A stretch of 9,567 bases of DNA, from assembly GCA_021783855.1 (NCBI GenBank), contig JAJXTL010000114.1:1-9567 (forward strand). The letters are read 5' to 3'. Both the position numbers and the translations under genes were made by a program. Positions 6,173-9,567 of the stretch are shown here, piece by piece; within the stretch, counting starts at the first letter, position 1; each line of letters starts with the position of its first letter. The stretch is from Pseudomonadota bacterium. Its GTDB lineage: Bacteria > Pseudomonadota > Gammaproteobacteria > Burkholderiales > Gallionellaceae. The notes beneath the pieces are model-generated. The model worked only from the letters and a program-made list of their open reading frames with translations, searched no databases and was not told the DNA's origin.

Positions 6173-7689
6173 GTGTTTTGAAATTGAGCGATGGTTTCGC
6201 GGGCTATCTGCAATATCGTCTCACGATCGCTGTCGCTCAATTTATCGGCAGTGGTGAAGCGCTGCACGAGTTCCACCGGAAAATCCGCTGCCGCCTTATA
6301 GAGCGCAAATTCAGCCTCGCGCATCTTCGCGACGGGCACGCTGTCAAAGAGTTTTCCGGTCAGCGCCAGCAAGACGGAGATTTGCCCGGGCACCGTGACA
6401 GGTTCAAATTCAGACTGTTTAAGGCAGCTTCGGATGCGCAGCCCGTGCTCGATAACTTTTTGTGTGCCTTCATCGAGACGGGTTCCAAAACGGGCAAAGG
6501 TTTCCAGCTCCTCGAACTGGGCATAGGCCAGCTTCAAGTCGCCCGTCACCGCGCGATAGGCCGCCAGTTGCGCCTTGCCGCCGACGCGCGAGACGGATTT
6601 TCCGACATCAACCGCAGGAAGCAGACCCAACTCGAATAGTTTCGGCGAAAGATATATCTGCCCGTCGGTGATGGAAATCAGATTGGTCGGAATATAGGCA
6701 GCGATGTTCTGCGCCTCGGTTTCGATGATGGGCAGCGCGGTCAGCGAGCCGCCGCCCAACTCATCCAGCAGATGCGTTGCGCGTTCCAGCAGACGGGAAT
6801 GTATGTAGAAAATATCGCCGGGATAGGCCTCCCTGCCGGGTGGACGGCGCAGCAACAGGGACAGTTCCCGATAGGCGCGCGCATGATGCGTCAGATCGTC
6901 ATACACGATCAGCACATCGCGGCCAGTTTCCATGAAGTGCTCCGCGATGCTGGTCGCGGCATAGGGCGCGATATAAGTTAATCCCGGCGGATCGTTGCCC
7001 TCGGTCACGACGACGACGGTGTATTCCATCGCGCCGTTTTCGCGCAGGCTGGCGACCGTCTGGGCGACGGCGGAGGCGCGCTGTCCGATGGCGCAATACA
7101 CGCACAGCACGTTCTGATCGCGCTGGTTCAATATCGTGTCGACGGCAATGGCCGTCTTGCCGGTCTGCCTGTCCCCCAGAATCAGCTCGCGCTGCCCGCG
7201 TCCGATGGGCACCAGCGCATCGATCACCTTGATGCCGGTCTGCAAAGGCACCGTGACCGGCGATCTGTCCATGATGTGCGGCGCCGGTCGTTCGATGGGC
7301 AGTCTTTTCTCGAAAATCACCGGCCCCTTTTCATCGAGCGGCCGTCCCAGCGGATTGATGACGCGCCCGATCAGGCCGTTGCCCACCGGCACATCCATCA
7401 CATGCCCGCGACGTTCGACTTCAGCGCCCGCATGCAGTTGCCAGTAATCGCCGAGCAGCACGACGCCGATTTCGTCTTCATCGACATTGAAGGCGATGCC
7501 GTACAAATCGCCGGGGAATTTCAACACTTCCTCGAAACCCACGCCGGGCAGGCCGGATACTCTGGCAATCCCGGTGGACAAACTGGTGACCGTCCCAGTC
7601 TCGCGGGATTTTAACTGCGGCACATGGCTTTCACGCGCCTGACTGATCTGCGCAAAGGTACGGTCAAAAACGGTTTGCAGACCGTTCAT
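6169..7689 (-). CDS. atpA: N-ATPase alpha subunit
   Basis: This is the non-catalytic nucleotide-binding subunit of the alpha3beta3 head, 506 residues, full length. Visible motifs: beta-barrel N-terminal domain (~25-95), Walker A GDRQTGKT (172-179), [10 protein letters not shown] (201-210), Walker B VLIVYDD (259-265), [14 protein letters not shown] (290-303), and [10 protein letters not shown] (362-371) whose R368 matches the arginine finger of F-type alpha subunits. The [27 protein letters not shown] stretch (from 319) is typical of the family. Start ATG 7689 has GAGG about six bases upstream and overlaps the atpF stop (ATGA). The stop in turn overlaps the atpG start, so the three are translationally linked. 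No insertion element is present here. Confidence 0.97.
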   Translation of the reverse strand: MNGLQTVFDRTFAQISQARESHVPQLKSRETGTVTSLSTGIARVSGLPGVGFEEVLKFPGDLYGIAFNVDEDEIGVVLLGDYWQLHAGAEVERRGHVMDVPVGNGLIGRVINPLGRPLDEKGPVIFEKRLPIERPAPHIMDRSPVTVPLQTGIKVIDALVPIGRGQRELILGDRQTGKTAIAVDTILNQRDQNVLCVYCAIGQRASAVAQTVASLRENGAMEYTVVVVTEGNDPPGLTYIAPYAATSIAEHFMETGRDVLIVYDDLTHHARAYRELSLLLRRPPGREAYPGDIFYIHSRLLERATHLLDELGGGSLTALPIIETEAQNIAAYIPTNLISITDGQIYLSPKLFELGLLPAVDVGKSVSRVGGKAQLAAYRAVTGDLKLAYAQFEELETFARFGTRLDEGTQKVIEHGLRIRSCLKQSEFEPVTVPGQISVLLALTGKLFDSVPVAKMREAEFALYKAAADFPVELVQRFTTADKLSDSDRETILQIARETIAQFQNT

Positions 7690-8438
7690 TTTTGCCTCGA
7701 ATCGCCAGCGGACTGCACTTTGATCAGCGCATTCACATCGTTTTCCAGCGAGACCAGATAGTCCGCAACACTCCAGGCAATTTTCCGGCCCTGCGCGATG
7801 AGTTCGATGCCGCTGATCAGCTCAGGCACGACTTCATAGTCGATCGTAGCTGTGGTCAGGTTTCTGATCGCCTCTTCAATGCTGGCGCGCTCAGTCAGTT
7901 CGAATGCGCTGCGCACCAGAATCCGAGAAGACGCAAGCGCTTGTTTTTCTTCAATATCCAGCGTCTGTAAGCGCAGGACAAACACTTCCGTCATGCGCTC
8001 TTCCAGACTGCTGCCTGCAAGATCCAGCAGCGTCTTGCGCGCAATGGCGAACACTTCGGCACGAGCCCTGCGGGTAATCTCGTCGCTCAGGGCCTTATAT
8101 TCATTTTGCAACTGTTCCTGCTGTTTACTTCTCAAATTATCCGCATCGCTGCGCGCCTCATCGAGCAGGCGCTTTCGCTCGGCGAGCGCATCTTCCGTTG
8201 CCTTCTGCAAAAGTCCGCTGCGCTGCCCCTCCAGCTCGGCATTCTTGCGCATATATTCATCGCGCGCCGTTTGAGCCTCGGCCTTGTTTTTATCCGCGTC
8301 GCCCATCTCGGCAGCGATGCGCTTTTCGCGCGTATCGATTGCGTTAAGAATGGGCGCGTACAAAAATCGCTTCAGCAACCACACCAGGATGAGGAAGTTG
8401 GCTGCTTGTGCGATTACAGTGAACCAGTCGATCAGCAT
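7686..8438 (-). CDS. atpF: N-ATPase b subunit with delta-like C-terminus
   Basis: This is the peripheral stalk of the pump. The 250-residue protein has one membrane helix at residues 5-25 ([20 protein letters not shown]), then a long charged coiled coil (~30-130, rich in Ala/Glu/Arg/Lys). The C-terminal domain (~135-245) resembles the delta subunit and includes [20 protein letters not shown]. It is longer than the ~156-residue b of ordinary F-ATPases. N-type operons lack a separate atpH, and this combined form is typical. Start ATG 8438 is preceded by GAGG eight bases away. It follows atpE by 43 bases and overlaps atpA by four. Confidence 0.93.
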   Translation of the reverse strand: MLIDWFTVIAQAANFLILVWLLKRFLYAPILNAIDTREKRIAAEMGDADKNKAEAQTARDEYMRKNAELEGQRSGLLQKATEDALAERKRLLDEARSDADNLRSKQQEQLQNEYKALSDEITRRARAEVFAIARKTLLDLAGSSLEERMTEVFVLRLQTLDIEEKQALASSRILVRSAFELTERASIEEAIRNLTTATIDYEVVPELISGIELIAQGRKIAWSVADYLVSLENDVNALIKVQSAGDSRQK

Positions 8439-8481
8439 TTGGAATGCCTCTAAATATTCATTTTTTTATAGGTTCCTGCGG

Positions 8482-8763
8482 CTATTTTGTGACTGCCTGC
8501 GCGATAACATGATTCCAGAACGGATTGGCGAAGATCAGGATCATCGCGACCACGAAGCAGTAAATGGCAATGGATTCGATCATCGCCAGACCCACAAACA
8601 AGGTTCGTGTGATGGTGGTGGCTGCATCGGGCTGCTGCGCCAGCGAGCTTAACGCAGTTGAGACCGCGCGACCTTCGCCCAGCGCGGGTCCGATGCCGCC
8701 GATGGCAATGGTCAGTCCCGCCGTGATGATGGACGCCATTGCGATGAGTGTTGCGCTATCCAT
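8482..8763 (-). CDS. atpE: N-ATPase c subunit (rotor ring)
   Basis: The start is ATG 8763, because GAAAGGA lies about six bases upstream; the in-frame codon at 8778 is TTG and precedes that ribosome site. The product is a 93-residue hairpin of two membrane helices joined by AQQPD (42-46), the c-subunit loop that meets gamma. Helix 1 has GIGPALGEGRAV with E30; helix 2 has VGLAMIESIAIY with the essential carboxylate E63, S64 and Y68. Two carboxylates per hairpin are characteristic of N-type rings. Against the Ilyobacter-type Na+ site (Gln, Glu, Ser, Thr, Tyr) this protein has Glu at the Gln position and Ile65 at the Thr position. Na+ binding is therefore less certain, and H+ coupling is possible. 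It lies 18 bases after atpB. Confidence 0.95.
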   Translation of the reverse strand: MDSATLIAMASIITAGLTIAIGGIGPALGEGRAVSTALSSLAQQPDAATTITRTLFVGLAMIESIAIYCFVVAMILIFANPFWNHVIAQAVTK

Positions 8764-8781
8764 GATGTGTCCTTTCAAAGT

Positions 8782-9567
8782 TCATGCTTCTTCTTTCACT
8801 CGGGTGGCCGCCGCGATATATACCGTGGCGAGTATGGTAAAAATATAGGCCTGCACGAGACCGGTCAACAGGCCCAGCATGCTCATCACGATCGGAAAAA
8901 TGAAGGGCGTGATGGTCAGCAGGATCGCGATGATCATCGTGCCGCTCATGATGTTGCCGAACAGGCGTATCGCCAGCGCCAGCGTGCGTGACAGTTCGCT
9001 GATTATATTGAACGGCAGCATGAGCACGGTCGGCTTGAGATAGGAGCGCAGATAATTGGCAAGACCGCTCTCGGCTATGCCGAACAGCGGCACCGCAACA
9101 AACACGCAAATGGCGAGCGCCGCCGTGGTTGAAAGCGATCCGGTCGGCGGTTCATATCCCGGAAAAATTGTGCACAGATTCGATATTGCAACGAACAGGA
9201 ACAGCGTACCCAGAAATCCCAGGTATTTTGCCGGGTTACGCAGGCCGACTTCTTCGATTTGTTTGGCAATCGAAGTCACGATGATTTCAAGCAGACTTTG
9301 CCCGCGCGAGATATGCATGCCGTTAACGTAAAACTCATGTAGTGATTCGTTTGCCTCCTCTCCCTCCGGGACGAATACGGGATTTCGGAAAGCACGCTTT
9401 CCGCCATATGAGTCGGCTGGCTGTGCAAAGCCAGCCGTGGGGCGCGGAGCGGGATTGTGGTGAGGGAAACGGGCATGGCAAGTTTCAATTTCAGGGGCGG
9501 CATCTTTGTCATGCCCGTTAGAGAGCTTGCGCGTGATAAGTTTCGCACCGACGACCATCACCCCCAT
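8782..9567 (-). CDS. atpB: N-ATPase a subunit (5' end outside window) with an inserted element
   Basis: This is the stator ion-channel subunit facing the c ring. The frame reaches the right edge; the ATG at 9567 is probably internal, since MGVMVVGAKLITRKLS looks like the end of the first membrane helix. The conserved remainder is present: LLEIIVTSIAKQI (92-104), GTLFLFVAISNLCTIFPGY (120-138), PPTGSLSTTAALA (140-152), and ELSRTLALAIRLFGNIMSG (191-209) with essential R201. The last helices are GLVQAYIFTILATVYIAAA. Residues 33-73 (window numbering) come from a palindromic element lying in the loop after TM1, cytoplasmic by analogy with E. coli subunit a. ANESLHEFYVNG after it also looks element-derived. 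The frame is intact. Family precedent puts atpD, C, Q and R upstream. Confidence 0.93.
   Translation of the reverse strand: MGVMVVGAKLITRKLSNGHDKDAAPEIETCHARFPHHNPAPRPTAGFAQPADSYGGKRAFRNPVFVPEGEEANESLHEFYVNGMHISRGQSLLEIIVTSIAKQIEEVGLRNPAKYLGFLGTLFLFVAISNLCTIFPGYEPPTGSLSTTAALAICVFVAVPLFGIAESGLANYLRSYLKPTVLMLPFNIISELSRTLALAIRLFGNIMSGTMIIAILLTITPFIFPIVMSMLGLLTGLVQAYIFTILATVYIAAATRVKEEA
9348..9471 (-). repeat. PHPNP-type palindromic element with a nested insert (atpB)
   Basis: The element is bounded by CGTTT (9348-9352) and AAACG (9467-9471), with CCTCTCCCTCCGGG and GTGGTGAGGG inside. The coding strand reads RFPHHNP then VPEGEEAN, i.e. the same element, orientation and codon phase as in atpG. 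It carries 26 extra codons in the middle. The tail ANESL(H)EF, down to about 9315, is shared with the atpG C-terminal copy. Confidence 0.85.
9373..9450. repeat. 78-bp double-hairpin insert inside the repeat element
   Basis: Two hairpins lie side by side. One is CGGAAAGC-AC-GCTTTCCG (9386-9403); the other is CGGCTGGCT-GTGCAA-AGCCAGCCG (9414-9437). The insert splits PHHNP from VPEGEE and adds 26 residues (40-65, from APRPTAGFAQ to AFRNPVF). Its sequence is unrelated to the 54-bp insert in atpG, although it occupies the same position in the host element. Confidence 0.8.

Noticed and set aside
6178..7614. Several 70-150 codon plus-strand frames across atpA
   Set aside because: They are antisense shadows of a fully conserved alpha subunit.
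8764..8778. Start of atpE at TTG 8778
   Set aside because: The ribosome site GAAAGGA overlaps and follows it. ATG 8763 has proper spacing and gives the usual N-terminus of a c subunit.
9565..9567. ATG at the window edge as true start of atpB
   Set aside because: The first residues look like the end of TM1 and the frame is open at the edge. Subunit a needs an N-terminal part before this.

Overview
The window looks like chromosomal DNA of a betaproteobacterium of moderate GC. The basis is an N-type (alternative F-type) ATPase operon, a Tat-exported Csp1-like copper-storage protein, and many copies of the palindromic repeat that reads [11 protein letters not shown] when translated. I recall that repeat from Nitrosomonadales/Gallionellaceae-type genomes; this placement is inference. 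No RNA gene, CRISPR array, insertion sequence or integrase is visible, and no gene-free stretch exceeds 300 bases.

Left part (1-4095, all minus strand). The order of transcription is: a HAD-family phosphatase (3376-4095), an unrecognised 66-residue protein (3110-3310), a 13-cysteine copper-storage protein (2447-2911), and a TonB-dependent outer-membrane receptor whose 3' end lies outside the window (1-2172). The receptor appears to have its own promoter, with a cluster of dyad-symmetric sites directly upstream of the -35 and a 7-bp tandem repeat beyond that. The copper protein is followed by a small hairpin and T-run, so the two are probably separate units.

Centre (4304-4918, plus strand). 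A seven-TM TrhA/haemolysin III family protein (PAQR superfamily) is divergent from the HAD gene and convergent with the ATPase operon.

Right part (4976-9567, minus strand). This is the distal half of an N-ATPase operon in the order a (atpB, 5' end cut off), c (atpE), b/delta (atpF), alpha (atpA), gamma (atpG). The genes are tightly spaced, with two ATGA overlaps. By family precedent atpD, atpC, atpQ and atpR should lie just beyond 9567. Together the genes encode the membrane rotor ring, stator and much of the F1 head of an ATP-driven ion pump. The c subunit has two ring carboxylates (E30, E63) but Ile where classical Na+-binding rings have Thr.

The most unusual signal is in atpG and atpB. 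Palindromic repeat elements lie inside the reading frames, always in the same orientation and codon phase. Two copies carry a second, different palindromic sequence inside the first, splitting the peptide exactly between PHPNP and the following L/VPEGE by 18 and 26 codons. The last ~65 residues of gamma consist wholly of such elements, and subunit a carries one in its post-TM1 loop.
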